Assembly (NCBI RefSeq): GCF_030316895.1
Contig: NZ_JASZYV010000003.1
Span: forward strand, 806,001 to 870,000
Length of the DNA: 64,000 nt
Direction: 5' to 3'
Source of the DNA: Variovorax dokdonensis
GTDB lineage: Bacteria; Pseudomonadota; Gammaproteobacteria; Burkholderiales; Burkholderiaceae_C
Shown: positions 26,182-37,062 of the stretch, piece by piece
How positions within the stretch are numbered: position 1 is the first letter of the stretch
How the letters are laid out: each line of letters opens with the position of its first letter
Made by a program: the position numbers and the translations under genes
The notes under the pieces: generated by a model
What the model was told of the DNA's origin: nothing
The model's input: only the letters and a program-made list of their open reading frames with translations
Databases searched by the model: none

Positions 26182-27366
26182 TCAGACGCGTTCGAAGATC
26201 GCCGCGATGCCCTGGCCGCCGCCGATGCACATCGTGACCAGCGCATAGCGACCCTGCACGCGCTGCAGTTCGGCCAAGGCCTTGACCGTGATGATCGCGC
26301 CGGTCGCGCCCACCGGATGGCCCAGCGAAATGCCCGAGCCGTTGGGGTTCACCTTGGCGGGATCGAAGCCGAGCTCCTTGATCACCGCGCAGGCCTGTGC
26401 GGCAAAGGCTTCGTTGGATTCGATCACGTCCAGGTCGCTGACCTTCAGGCCGGTGCGTTCCAGCACCTTGCGGGTGGCGGGGACCGGGCCGATGCCCATG
26501 TAGGCCGGCTCCACGCCCGCGTGCGCATAGCCCACCAGTCGGGCGATCGGCTTCAGTCCCAGCGCCTTGGCGCGCTGCCCTTCCGCCAGCACCACGGCAC
26601 CAGCGCCGTCGTTGATGCCGGAGGCATTGCCCGCCGTCACCATGCCGTCCTTCTTGAAGGCGGGGCGCATGGCGGCGAGGGTCTCGAGACTGGTGTCGGC
26701 GCGCACATGTTCGTCGGTGTCGAAAAGCACCACGCCCTTGCGCGTCTTGACCTCCACCGGAACGATCTGCTCCTTGAACCGGCCGGCGGCGATGGCCGCG
26801 GCGGCGCGCTGCTGGCTCGTCACCGCCAACTGGTCCTGCTGCTCGCGCGAGATGCCGTAGCGGGCCGCGACGTTCTCGGCCGTGATGCCCATGTGCATCT
26901 TCTCCCACGGGTCATGCAGGATGCCGAGCATGTAGTCGATCAGTAGCGCATCACCCATGCGCGCGCCGAAGCGGGCGGCGGTGTCGAAATAGGGGCCGCG
27001 GCTCATCGACTCGGAGCCGGCGCCGATGGCGATATCGCAATCGCCCAGGGCCACCGCCTGCGCGGCCGAGACGATGGCCTGCAGGCCGGAGCCGCAAAGG
27101 CGGTTGACGTTGAAGGCCGGTGTCTCGATCGGGCAGCCGGCATCGACTGCGGCCACGCGGCTGAGATACGCATCGCGCGTGTCGGTGGGAATCACGTTGC
27201 CCATCACCAGATGGCCCACCTCCTTGGCGTCGACGCCGCTGCGGCTGATGGCGGCCTTGACGGCCGTGGTGGCCAGCTGGGTGTTGGGCACGTCCTTGAG
27301 CGATCCGCCGAAGGTGCCGATGGCGGTGCGGGCGGTGCCGACGACGAAGATGTCTCTCTGTGTCAT
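26182..27366 (-). CDS. bktB: Beta-ketothiolase (acetyl-CoA C-acyltransferase), BktB-like
   Basis: A 394-residue thiolase that condenses or cleaves acyl-CoA units. The catalytic residues are visible: C91 in NRLCGSGLQA, the GHPVGATG histidine, and the second cysteine in MCIGGGQG. Overall wording (TARTAIGTFGGSLKDVPNTQL, SRGPYFDTAARFGARMGD) matches BktB of Cupriavidus, which accepts C4-C10 3-ketoacyl-CoA and supplies polyhydroxyalkanoate precursors. The start at 27366 begins the conserved MTQRDIFVVGTART. No phaB or phaC lies nearby, so a role in general beta-oxidation is equally likely. Confidence 0.88.
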   Translation of the reverse strand: MTQRDIFVVGTARTAIGTFGGSLKDVPNTQLATTAVKAAISRSGVDAKEVGHLVMGNVIPTDTRDAYLSRVAAVDAGCPIETPAFNVNRLCGSGLQAIVSAAQAVALGDCDIAIGAGSESMSRGPYFDTAARFGARMGDALLIDYMLGILHDPWEKMHMGITAENVAARYGISREQQDQLAVTSQQRAAAAIAAGRFKEQIVPVEVKTRKGVVLFDTDEHVRADTSLETLAAMRPAFKKDGMVTAGNASGINDGAGAVVLAEGQRAKALGLKPIARLVGYAHAGVEPAYMGIGPVPATRKVLERTGLKVSDLDVIESNEAFAAQACAVIKELGFDPAKVNPNGSGISLGHPVGATGAIITVKALAELQRVQGRYALVTMCIGGGQGIAAIFERV

Positions 27367-27575
27367 GGGTGGGATTCCTTCAGTATGGACTTGGCGAATG
27401 ATGACGAACCGTGCAACGCCAGGAGCGGCTCCGGCCCGGTTGAAGACCGCTTCGGCCCGCCGCGCCGTCAGCCAGGGCGACCGGCTGTTTTTGCCCGAGG
27501 CGCCAGCGGGAAACAGGAGCAGGCATTCTAGAGAACGCGCTCTGCCACGGCGCGGCGGGCGTCGGCGGCCCGCTT

Positions 27576-28937
27576 CTAGTTTCCGCCAAGCCCCAGCGCC
27601 TTGAGCCGTCGATAGAAGGTGCGTTCGCTCAACCCCGCCATGGCGGCCATCTCCTTGCGGCTCAGGCGACCGTCGGCAACCAGGCGGCGAATGGCTTCGT
27701 CGGACTGCGCTGCCGCCGACATGTCGGCGCGAGACACGGCACTTGGCTGCGTGTGCGGACCATGCGGTGCACGCAGCCATTCGGGCAGGTGTTCGGCACG
27801 AACCACACCATCGTCGGCAAACAGGCGCGCCCGCTCCAGGACGTTGCGCAGTTCCCGGATGTTGCCGGGCCAATCGTGAGCCTGCAGCAGCGCCATTGCC
27901 GCCGGCTGAACGACCACCCTTTGGCCCGACCTGCTGCCGCGCTGCAGGAAGGAATCGACCAGGAGCGGAATGTCCGAACGACGTTCGCGCAGCGGCGGCA
28001 GGACGATGGGGAATGCGGCGATGCGGTAGTAGAGGTCTTGGCGAAACGCGCCTTCGGCCATCATCTGCTGCAGGGGCTTGTGCGTGGCGGCCACCAACCT
28101 GAAGTCGGCCTGCTGGGTCTCGGTGGCGCCAACGCGCCGGAAGGTGCCGGACTCGATCAATCGCAGCAGCTTGACCTGCATGGCCAGTGGCACATCACCG
28201 ATCTCGTCGAGGAACAGGGTGCCGCCGGCAGCCGTCTCGATCAGACCCTTCTTGCGGTTCTGCGCGCCCGTGAAGGCGCCCTTCTCGTGGCCGAACAGCT
28301 CGCTTTCGAACAAGGTCTCGGGCAGGCCGGAACAGTCGACGACCACGAAGGGTCCGCGATGCCGCTCGCTGGCCTCGTGGACCGCGCGCGCGAACAGTTC
28401 CTTCCCCGTGCCTGATTCGCCCAGCAGCAGCACCGGCAGGTTGGACCGGGACACCCGCTGCACCGCTTCCAGCGCCGCATTGAAGGCGGCCGAGCTGCCC
28501 ACCAGCCCTTCCTTGCTGGGCCGGGCGGAGGCGTGGCGGACCGTCGTCAGCCGTTCCACGTAGGCGACCACACGGCGCTCGCCGTCGAGGATGGGGCGCA
28601 ACTCCACATCCACATGCTCGGGCCCTCGCGGCGTGTGATGGATGTGCAGCACGCGGTCCGGCCCCTTGAGTTCGAACGCGTGCTTCATCGGACAGTGCTC
28701 TCCTGCCTGGTCGCACGGCACGTCGTAGTGGTGGGAGATCCGATAGCACTTGTGCCCGATGTAGGGGCGATCCGCCGTGCCGAACTGACGCTCGTAGGCC
28801 GTATTGGCCGCCAGGATGTTGTAGTCGGGGTCCAGGACGATCATGGGCTGGGCCTCGTGCTCCAGGTACGAGATCAGCGACTGGACCTGGGGCGGGTGGT
28901 TCGTTTCGCTGGCGGCGAGCGTCGGGGTTGGTGTCAT
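27576..28937 (-). CDS. fisR: FisR-type sigma-54 activator, sulfane-sulfur responsive
   Basis: A 453-residue sigma-54-dependent activator. Domains in order are a PAS-like sensor (about 18-130), an AAA+ ATPase (about 160-390; [14 protein letters not shown] sigma-54 contact loop, FLDEIGDVP) and a C-terminal Fis-type helix-turn-helix (about 412-450, [17 protein letters not shown]). Three cysteines, C64, C75 and C82, have spacing +11 and +7, exactly that of C53/C64/C71 in FisR of Cupriavidus pinatubonensis, which sense persulfide. The start at 28937 was chosen since 42 upstream residues would be non-conserved and run through the regulatory gap. It is divergent from the sulfide-oxidation operon. 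Confidence 0.88.
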   Translation of the reverse strand: MTPTPTLAASETNHPPQVQSLISYLEHEAQPMIVLDPDYNILAANTAYERQFGTADRPYIGHKCYRISHHYDVPCDQAGEHCPMKHAFELKGPDRVLHIHHTPRGPEHVDVELRPILDGERRVVAYVERLTTVRHASARPSKEGLVGSSAAFNAALEAVQRVSRSNLPVLLLGESGTGKELFARAVHEASERHRGPFVVVDCSGLPETLFESELFGHEKGAFTGAQNRKKGLIETAAGGTLFLDEIGDVPLAMQVKLLRLIESGTFRRVGATETQQADFRLVAATHKPLQQMMAEGAFRQDLYYRIAAFPIVLPPLRERRSDIPLLVDSFLQRGSRSGQRVVVQPAAMALLQAHDWPGNIRELRNVLERARLFADDGVVRAEHLPEWLRAPHGPHTQPSAVSRADMSAAAQSDEAIRRLVADGRLSRKEMAAMAGLSERTFYRRLKALGLGGN

Positions 28938-28960
28938 GAGGTCGATCCTTTTCGCGTCGA

Positions 28961-28994
28961 CTGCCATTTTCTGCCAATGGCAGCGCTTTGGCAG
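28961..28994. promoter_or_regulatory. Nested palindrome, candidate FisR enhancer (UAS)
   Basis: Four half-sites are arranged as CTGCCA (28961), CTGCCA (28971), TGGCAG (28978) and TGGCAG (28989). The inner pair forms a perfect dyad with a 1-base centre at 28977 and the outer pair shares nearly the same centre. The site lies about 138 bases upstream of the -24 box and 24 bases upstream of the fisR start, so it can serve both activation of the operon and autoregulation. Confidence 0.65.
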
Positions 28995-29073
28995 ATCTTT
29001 GGCATTCGAACGGCAGTCGAGCGACGCTGGACTGCATGCCGACCAGGCGAGCCATCTCGACAATCTTCTTTGG

Positions 29074-29086
29074 CATCAACAACTTG
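29074..29086 (+). promoter_or_regulatory. IHF-like site between enhancer and sigma-54 promoter
   Basis: CATCAACAACTTG matches the IHF consensus WATCAANNNNTTR except for the first base. It lies between the candidate enhancer (centre 28977) and the -24/-12 promoter (29114), where IHF bending normally brings an activator to sigma-54 polymerase. The motif is short, so support comes mostly from position. Confidence 0.45.
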
Positions 29087-29113
29087 CATTCTTTTGGGAG
29101 GAAGTGCAAGCGC

Positions 29114-29129
29114 TGGCACGGCTTTTGAT
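29114..29129 (+). promoter_or_regulatory. Sigma-54 (-24/-12) promoter of the sulfide-oxidation operon
   Basis: TGGCACG (29114-29120), 4 bases, then TTGAT (29125-29129) matches the consensus TGGCACG-N4-TTGCW with one mismatch. The invariant GG and the -12 dinucleotide are 10 bases apart as required. Transcription would begin near 29140, about 60 bases before the DUF2892 gene. Confidence 0.75.
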
Positions 29130-29200
29130 CTATCAGTAGCGCAAAGCCATCGCCACTGCCATCTGGCGGCGATCGCTTCAACCGCCACCTGGAGATCGTC

Positions 29201-29386
29201 ATGAAGCTGAACGAAGGAACCCTCGACCGTGCCCTGCGTGTCGTTGTCGGCCTGACCCTGATCGGACTCACCGTCGCCGGAACGGTGGGCGTCTGGGGGT
29301 GGATCGGTGTCGTGCTGCTGCTGACGGGCCTGGTGGGCATCTGCCCGCTGTACTCGCTGCTGGGCATCAACACCTGCCCGCGCTGA
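29201..29386 (+). CDS. DUF2892 small membrane protein (YgaP-like membrane domain)
   Basis: A 61-residue protein with two membrane helices (about 13-31 and 34-50), belonging to the DUF2892 group: MKLNEGTLDRALRVVVG at the start and GICPLYSLLGINTC at the end. The same segment forms the membrane anchor of E. coli YgaP, a rhodanese. Two cysteines, C48 and C59, flank the PLYSLLGI loop. GGAG lies 9 bases before the ATG. It is the first gene after the sigma-54 promoter, so it belongs to the sulfide-oxidation operon; a role in sulfane-sulfur handling or transport is inferred from context. Confidence 0.8.
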   Translation: MKLNEGTLDRALRVVVGLTLIGLTVAGTVGVWGWIGVVLLLTGLVGICPLYSLLGINTCPR

Positions 29387-29410
29387 GCGGACTGCTCACC
29401 GGAGAACCAC

Positions 29411-30307
29411 GTGCACCCACCCTCCACGATGCAGATCGAACCCTTCTTCGACGCCGCCACCTGGACCATCAGCTACCTGGTGCTGGACCGCGCCAGCCTG
29501 CAATGCGCCATCGTCGACAGCGTGCTCGACTACGACCCCAAGTCCGGCCGCACCGCGACCACCAGCGCCGACCGGCTGATCGCGCGTGTGCACCAGCTGG
29601 GCGCCGAAGTGCAATGGATTCTCGAAACCCACGTGCATGCCGACCACCTCTCGGCCGCGCCCTATCTGCGCAAGGCACTGGGGGGCAAGCTGGGCATCGG
29701 CGCGCAGATCACCACGGTGCAGAAGGTCTTCGGCAGCTTGTTCAACGCGGGGCCGGAATTCGCGCGCGACGGCGCCCAATTCGATCACCTGTTCCAAGAC
29801 GGCGAAATTTTCTCCATCGGCGGCCTGCAGGCGCGCGCGATGCACACGCCGGGCCACACGCCGGCCTGCATGACGTACGTGGTGAGTTCCGGCGAAGGGG
29901 TCGATGCCGATATGGCCGCTTTTGTCGGCGACACCCTGTTCATGCCCGACTACGGAACGGCACGCTGCGACTTTCCGGGCGGCGATGCCCGCACGCTGTA
30001 CCGATCCATCAGCAAGGTGCTGAGCCTGCCCTTGCACACACGCCTGTACATGTGCCACGACTACCAGCCGGGCGGTCGCGAGGTCCAGTTCAGCAGCACG
30101 GTGGCAGAAGAGCGCGCGCACAACATCCACGTCCGCGACGGCATCAGCGAAGACGCCTTCGTGACCATGCGCCAGGGACGCGACGCGACGCTCGATATGC
30201 CGACGCTGATCCTGCCTTCGGTGCAAGTGAACATGCGCGCCGGCGAACTCCCGCCCGCCGAGGACAACGGCATGCGCTATCTGAAGATCCCGTTGAACGC
30301 GCTCTAG
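29411..30307 (+). CDS. Persulfide dioxygenase (ETHE1-like metallo-beta-lactamase fold)
   Basis: A 298-residue non-haem iron enzyme that oxidises glutathione persulfide to sulfite. Metal ligands are visible in THVHADH (about residues 77-83), the HTPGHTPACM histidine, the D of FVGDTLF and the CHDY histidine. The pattern and length fit the PDO2/Blh type rather than glyoxalase II. The GTG start at 29411 was chosen because GGAGA precedes it by 7 bases; an ATG at 29429 has no such site. It lies between the DUF2892 gene and the DUF442-SQR gene in the sigma-54 operon. Confidence 0.88.
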   Translation: MHPPSTMQIEPFFDAATWTISYLVLDRASLQCAIVDSVLDYDPKSGRTATTSADRLIARVHQLGAEVQWILETHVHADHLSAAPYLRKALGGKLGIGAQITTVQKVFGSLFNAGPEFARDGAQFDHLFQDGEIFSIGGLQARAMHTPGHTPACMTYVVSSGEGVDADMAAFVGDTLFMPDYGTARCDFPGGDARTLYRSISKVLSLPLHTRLYMCHDYQPGGREVQFSSTVAEERAHNIHVRDGISEDAFVTMRQGRDATLDMPTLILPSVQVNMRAGELPPAEDNGMRYLKIPLNAL

Positions 30308-30344
30308 CTTTCGGCCACGGCCCCGCGACATCCAGGAGACAACC

Positions 30345-32012
30345 ATGGAATTCAAGACGCTGACGCCGGAGCTGTCGGTCTCCGCGCAGATCACCGCTGT
30401 CGATCTGCCAGCCATCGCCCAGGCCGGCTTTCGGGCGGTGGTCTGCAACCGTCCCGACGGAGAGGGCGGCGACCAGCCGGTGTTCGACGAACTGGCCCAG
30501 GCGGCGCTGGCCCTTGGACTGCAGACGCGCTATCTGCCCGCCGAATCCGGGAAGGTCAGCGATGAACAAGGCCGGCAGTTCGGCGAGTTGCTCGCGCAAT
30601 TGCCCAAGCCGGTGCTGGCCTTCTGCCGCACCGGCATGCGCTCGACCACCATGTGGGCGCTGTCGCAATCGGGCACGCTGCCGCTGCCACAGATCATCGA
30701 GCGCTCGGCCGGCGCCGGGTTCGACCTCAAGGGCGTAGTGCGCCGACTGGTCAACGGCGGCAAGACGCCGGTCGAGGTGGCCGATGCCACGCACGAGGTC
30801 GTCATCGTCGGTGGCGGCGCCGCTGGCATCGCCGTCGCCGCGAGCCTGCTGGCTCGCCAGCCCGGCTTGGACATCGCCGTCATCGACCCGGCCGACATCC
30901 ACTACTACCAGCCCGGCTGGACACTCGTCGGCGGCGGCGTCTTCGATGCGTCGACAACGGCCCGCACCATGGCGTCCGTGCTGCCGCGCGGCGTGCACTG
31001 GATCAAGTCGGCGGTGGCCGCTTTCGAACCCGAGCGCAATGCGGTCATCCTGGACGGCTGCCGCGTTGTCAAGTACAAGCAACTGGTCGTCTGCCCTGGA
31101 CTCAAGCTCGACTGGCATGGCGTCGAGGGCCTGCCCGAAACCTTGGGCCGCAACGGCGTCACCTCCAACTACCGGTACGACCTGGCCCCCTACACCTGGA
31201 AGCTGGTGCAAGGCCTGCGTCATGGGCGCGCGGTGTTCACGCAGCCACCGATGCCCATCAAGTGCGCCGGTGCGCCGCAAAAGGCGATGTACCTCTCGGC
31301 CGATCAATGGCGCCGCGCCGGCGTGCTGCGCGACGTCGACATCCAGTTCTTCAACGCGGGCGCCGTTCTTTTCGGCGTGGCCGACTACGTGCCGGCGCTG
31401 ATGCAGTACGTGCGCGACTACGGCATCCATCTGAATTTCAACCAGACGCTGGTGTCCATCGACGGCCCGGCTCGACGGGCCGTCTTTTGCCAAACCCTGC
31501 CCGACGGAAGCAAGAGCCTGTCGACCCGCGAGTTCGACATGATCCACGTCGTGCCTCCCCAGAAGGCGCCCGACTTCATTCGGGTGAGTCCGCTCAGCGA
31601 TGCCGCTGGATGGATCGACGTCGATGCCGCGACGCTGCGCCACAAGCACTTCGACAACATCTTCGCGCTGGGCGATGCAGCCAACACCGCAAATGCCAAG
31701 ACCGCCGCCGCGGCGCGAAAGCAGGCGCCGGTCGTGGCGTACAACGTGCTGTCAACGCGAGGCCAGGCAAAGGGCGAAGCGCGGTACGACGGCTATGGCT
31801 CCTGCCCACTGACGGTCGAGCGCGGCAAGATCGTGCTGGCCGAGTTCGGCTACGGAGGCAAGCTCGCGCCGAGCTTTCCGAGCTGGCTGATCGACGGCAC
31901 CCGACCCTCGCGCCTGGCCTGGTATCTGAAGGAGCGCATCCTGCCGCCACTGTATTGGCAAGGCATGCTCAAGGGCCGCGAATGGCTGGCCCATCCCGAG
32001 ATGGTGGGTTGA
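30345..32012 (+). CDS. DUF442-sulfide:quinone oxidoreductase fusion
   Basis: A 555-residue fusion. Residues ~1-130 are a DUF442 domain with the loop C94-R-T-G-M-R99, like the rhodanese/phosphatase active-site loop. From ~145 on is a type II sulfide:quinone oxidoreductase: the FAD motif VVIVGGGAAGIAVA, then redox cysteines C307 (IKCAGAPQK) and C487 (GSCPLT), which match C201 and C379 of human SQOR. The SQR part oxidises sulfide to sulfane sulfur with electrons to quinone. The DUF442 part could relay sulfur to glutathione, as proposed for such fusions. AGGAG lies about 8 bases before the start. The protein sits peripherally on the membrane, as family members do. Confidence 0.9.
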   Translation: MEFKTLTPELSVSAQITAVDLPAIAQAGFRAVVCNRPDGEGGDQPVFDELAQAALALGLQTRYLPAESGKVSDEQGRQFGELLAQLPKPVLAFCRTGMRSTTMWALSQSGTLPLPQIIERSAGAGFDLKGVVRRLVNGGKTPVEVADATHEVVIVGGGAAGIAVAASLLARQPGLDIAVIDPADIHYYQPGWTLVGGGVFDASTTARTMASVLPRGVHWIKSAVAAFEPERNAVILDGCRVVKYKQLVVCPGLKLDWHGVEGLPETLGRNGVTSNYRYDLAPYTWKLVQGLRHGRAVFTQPPMPIKCAGAPQKAMYLSADQWRRAGVLRDVDIQFFNAGAVLFGVADYVPALMQYVRDYGIHLNFNQTLVSIDGPARRAVFCQTLPDGSKSLSTREFDMIHVVPPQKAPDFIRVSPLSDAAGWIDVDAATLRHKHFDNIFALGDAANTANAKTAAAARKQAPVVAYNVLSTRGQAKGEARYDGYGSCPLTVERGKIVLAEFGYGGKLAPSFPSWLIDGTRPSRLAWYLKERILPPLYWQGMLKGREWLAHPEMVG

Positions 32013-32016
32013 ACTC

Positions 32017-32844
32017 ATGGCCCTTTTCGACACGTACGGACTGAGCCTCCTGATGGGTGCGGCGGTCGGGTTCGTGTTGGCACTCACCGGGGCTGGCGGC
32101 GGCATCCTGGCCGTGCCGCTGCTGGTGTTCGGACTGCACTTGCAGATGGCCGATGCGGCGCCGATCGGCTTGCTCGCAGTCGGCTTGGCCGCTGCCATCG
32201 GCGCCCTGTTGGGATTGCGCGATGGCATCGTGAGATACCGGGCGGCCTTGCTGATCGGGACGACAGGCATGCTGCTCGCTCCACTCGGCGTGCGGCTCGG
32301 GCGCTCGCTGCCCAATGCGCCGCTGATGGCGGCATTCGCGCTGGTGCTGGCCTGGGTCGCCTGGCGCAGCTTTCACCAGAGCGGCAAGGCTGCGTGCGCG
32401 TCGCCGACCGGCCAACCCCATCTGTGCGCCATGAACGCGGCGACAGGTCGCTTGACGCTTCGCGCGCCGTGTGTGCTGGCGCTGGCAGGCACGGGGGCAC
32501 TTTCAGGCTTGCTGAGCGGGCTGCTTGGGGTGGGCGGCGGCTTTGTCATCGTGCCCATGTTGTCCCGCATCAGCGATGTGACGATGCGCGGCATCGTCGC
32601 CACGTCGCTGGCTGTCATCGCATTGGTGTCGGTGGGCGGGGTGGCGGGAGCCGCGACGCAGGGCGGCATGGCCTGGTCGGTAGCATTGCCGTTCGCGGCC
32701 GGAGCCGTGCTTGCATTGCTCGCCGGACGACGGGTCAGCGCACGTCTGGCCGGGCCGCGCCTGCAGCAGGCCTTTGGGGCAGTCGCCGGCGGCGTGGCCC
32801 TGCTTCTTCTGCTGCGCGCGGTGCGGATGCTGGCCGGCGGTTGA
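32017..32844 (+). CDS. TauE/SafE family sulfite (anion) exporter
   Basis: A 275-residue membrane protein with about 8 helices and the two repeated GAGGG/GVGGG turns typical of TauE/SafE (LTGAGGGILAVPLL at ~25 and LLGVGGGFVIVPML at ~170). Between the halves is a hydrophilic loop with two cysteines (CASPTGQPHLC). It starts 4 bases after the SQR fusion and is the last gene of the sigma-54 operon. Removing the sulfite made by the persulfide dioxygenase is the natural role here; the substrate itself is inferred from the operon. Confidence 0.85.
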   Translation: MALFDTYGLSLLMGAAVGFVLALTGAGGGILAVPLLVFGLHLQMADAAPIGLLAVGLAAAIGALLGLRDGIVRYRAALLIGTTGMLLAPLGVRLGRSLPNAPLMAAFALVLAWVAWRSFHQSGKAACASPTGQPHLCAMNAATGRLTLRAPCVLALAGTGALSGLLSGLLGVGGGFVIVPMLSRISDVTMRGIVATSLAVIALVSVGGVAGAATQGGMAWSVALPFAAGAVLALLAGRRVSARLAGPRLQQAFGAVAGGVALLLLLRAVRMLAGG

Positions 32845-32900
32845 TCTGCGAACTCGCTCGATGCAGGCACATCCGCACCTGCTGACGAGAGACTCCAGGA

Positions 32901-33242
32901 CTAGTCTGAAGACGGCCCGGCAGGCCGTGCGCGCACGTCGGTCACGTCCTGAGCGCCGCCGCCCAGGTTCAACGGGCTGCGCGTCGATTCACCGCGCGCA
33001 CGGGCGTTCATCACGTCCGCGGCAGTCGGCTCCTGCGCGCGACGGGTCGCAGCGCGGTAGGCCTCGAAGCCAGAACCCGGGTTGAAGCGCATGACCCAAG
33101 GAGTGACCGGCTTGCCCGTCAACCGCGCCCACGCGTAACGCAGGCCCCAGGCCGCCGCCAGAATCAGGACCGCGACGGCGAGGCTGGCGGCGAACACCAG
33201 CCCCAGCATGAACAGGACAAGTCTTAGTACGAAATTGAGCAT
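32901..33242 (-). CDS. Small membrane protein behind clpB
   Basis: A 113-residue protein with an N-terminal hydrophobic region (residues ~4-34, one or two helices) and a hydrophilic, probably cytoplasmic C-terminal half. It starts 6 bases after the clpB stop, so it is almost surely cotranscribed with clpB and heat-inducible. I do not recognise a domain. The 56-base gap to the convergent exporter gene holds nothing evident. Confidence 0.65.
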   Translation of the reverse strand: MLNFVLRLVLFMLGLVFAASLAVAVLILAAAWGLRYAWARLTGKPVTPWVMRFNPGSGFEAYRAATRRAQEPTAADVMNARARGESTRSPLNLGGGAQDVTDVRARPAGPSSD

Positions 33243-33248
33243 CTGGTC

Positions 33249-35873
<2,625 letters not shown>

Positions 35874-35901
35874 GGGGTGAAAACCTCCGAAACTGTCAGG
35901 C

Positions 35902-35929
35902 ATATAAGGTCGCCACCCTGCGATTCAAG
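35902..35929 (-). promoter_or_regulatory. Sigma-32 heat-shock promoter of clpB
   Basis: Read on the minus strand, CTTGAA (35929-35924), a 14-base spacer and CCTTATAT (35909-35902) match the sigma-32 consensus CTTGAAA-N14-CCCCATNT. The transcript would start near 35895, giving a leader of about 22 bases that contains the GGAGG of clpB. Confidence 0.75.
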
Positions 35930-36045
35930 CGGCGAATGGCAGATCCCGCCTCCGGCCGACCCACATTCTTTTCATGCCTGTACGGCAGGCGGGTACGCAT
36001 CCTGCATCATCATGCGCACCCATCGAATACCGGAGTTGACGCTAC

Positions 36046-37047
36046 ATGTGCCCTGAAATCCCGAAGTCCGCAACCCTTTCTCGCCGCCGATTCACCGCCG
36101 GCGCTGCCGGCGCCGCCCTGCTCGGCGCCGCCGGCCTGGCCCAGGCTCAGTCCGGCAGCGCCATCCGCCTGCTGGTGGGGTTTCCCGCCGGCGCCGGCAG
36201 CGATGCCATCGCGCGCCTGCTGGCCGAGCATCTGAAGGACGAACTGAAGGCGCCCGTGGTGGTCGAGAACCGCGCCGGCGCCGGCGGGCAGATCGCCGCG
36301 CAGGCCCTCAAGGCCGCCGCGCCGGACGGCCGGACGCTGTTCCTGACGCACGACCACTCGATCTCGATCCTGCCGCAGGTGGTCAAGACCCCTGGCTTCG
36401 ACCCAGCCGTCGACTTCACGCCCGTGGCGGGCTTCGCGACCTTCTCGAATGTGCTGGCCGTTTCGGGCGGCACCCCGGCCAAGTCGATCGACGAGTACGT
36501 GAACTGGGTGCGCAACCAGCGAGGCGGCAAGGAGACCATCGGCGTGCCCGCTCCTGGATCGATTCCCGAGTTCCTGGTCAAGCTGATGGCACAGAAGTAC
36601 AAGCTCGACCTGCAGGCCGCGCCCTACCGCGGCAGCGCGCCCATGACGGCCGACATGCTGGGCAACCAGATCACCGCAGGCATCGCTTCGGTGCCCGATT
36701 TCATCGAATTGCAGAAGGCCGGCAAGGTGCGCATCGTGGCGGTGATCGGCGCCAAGCGCCAGCCGCTGCTGCCAGCGGTTCCGACCTTCAGCGAACTCGG
36801 CTTCGCCAATCTGGACGACTACCCGTACTACGGGATCTTCGCGCCGGTCGGCACGCCCCAGCCGGTGGTCGACCGCTTCGGCGCTGCGCTGCAGAAGGTG
36901 CTGGCGATGCCCGAAGTGAAAAGCAAACTCACGGCGCTGGGCCTGAACGTGGCTTACGAGCCTCAGGGCCAATTTGCCGGGCGGGTGCGGACCTACACGG
37001 CGACCTGGACCAACATCATCCGCGCCACCGGCTTCGTGCCGCAATGA
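36046..37047 (+). CDS. Bug-family (TctC-like) periplasmic solute-binding protein
   Basis: A 333-residue exported binding protein of the tripartite tricarboxylate transporter receptor family. A twin-arginine-like signal (SRRRFTAGAAGAALLG, cleaved near QAQ) precedes the mature protein, which opens with IRLLVGFPAGAGSDAIARLLA and contains VVENRAGAGGQIAAQALKAA, the family signature. Burkholderiales carry dozens of these orphan receptors, and no tctA/tctB membrane genes are adjacent. The ligand, probably a carboxylate, cannot be predicted. Confidence 0.9.
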   Translation: MCPEIPKSATLSRRRFTAGAAGAALLGAAGLAQAQSGSAIRLLVGFPAGAGSDAIARLLAEHLKDELKAPVVVENRAGAGGQIAAQALKAAAPDGRTLFLTHDHSISILPQVVKTPGFDPAVDFTPVAGFATFSNVLAVSGGTPAKSIDEYVNWVRNQRGGKETIGVPAPGSIPEFLVKLMAQKYKLDLQAAPYRGSAPMTADMLGNQITAGIASVPDFIELQKAGKVRIVAVIGAKRQPLLPAVPTFSELGFANLDDYPYYGIFAPVGTPQPVVDRFGAALQKVLAMPEVKSKLTALGLNVAYEPQGQFAGRVRTYTATWTNIIRATGFVPQ

Positions 37048-37062
37048 AGCGCGGCGGGCGCT

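Noticed and set aside
28989..29004. A second possible sigma-54 promoter (TGGCAG-N6-TGGCA)
   Set aside because: It overlaps the palindromic half-sites, has a poorer -12 element and lies about 200 bases from the first gene; the box at 29114 is better in sequence and position.
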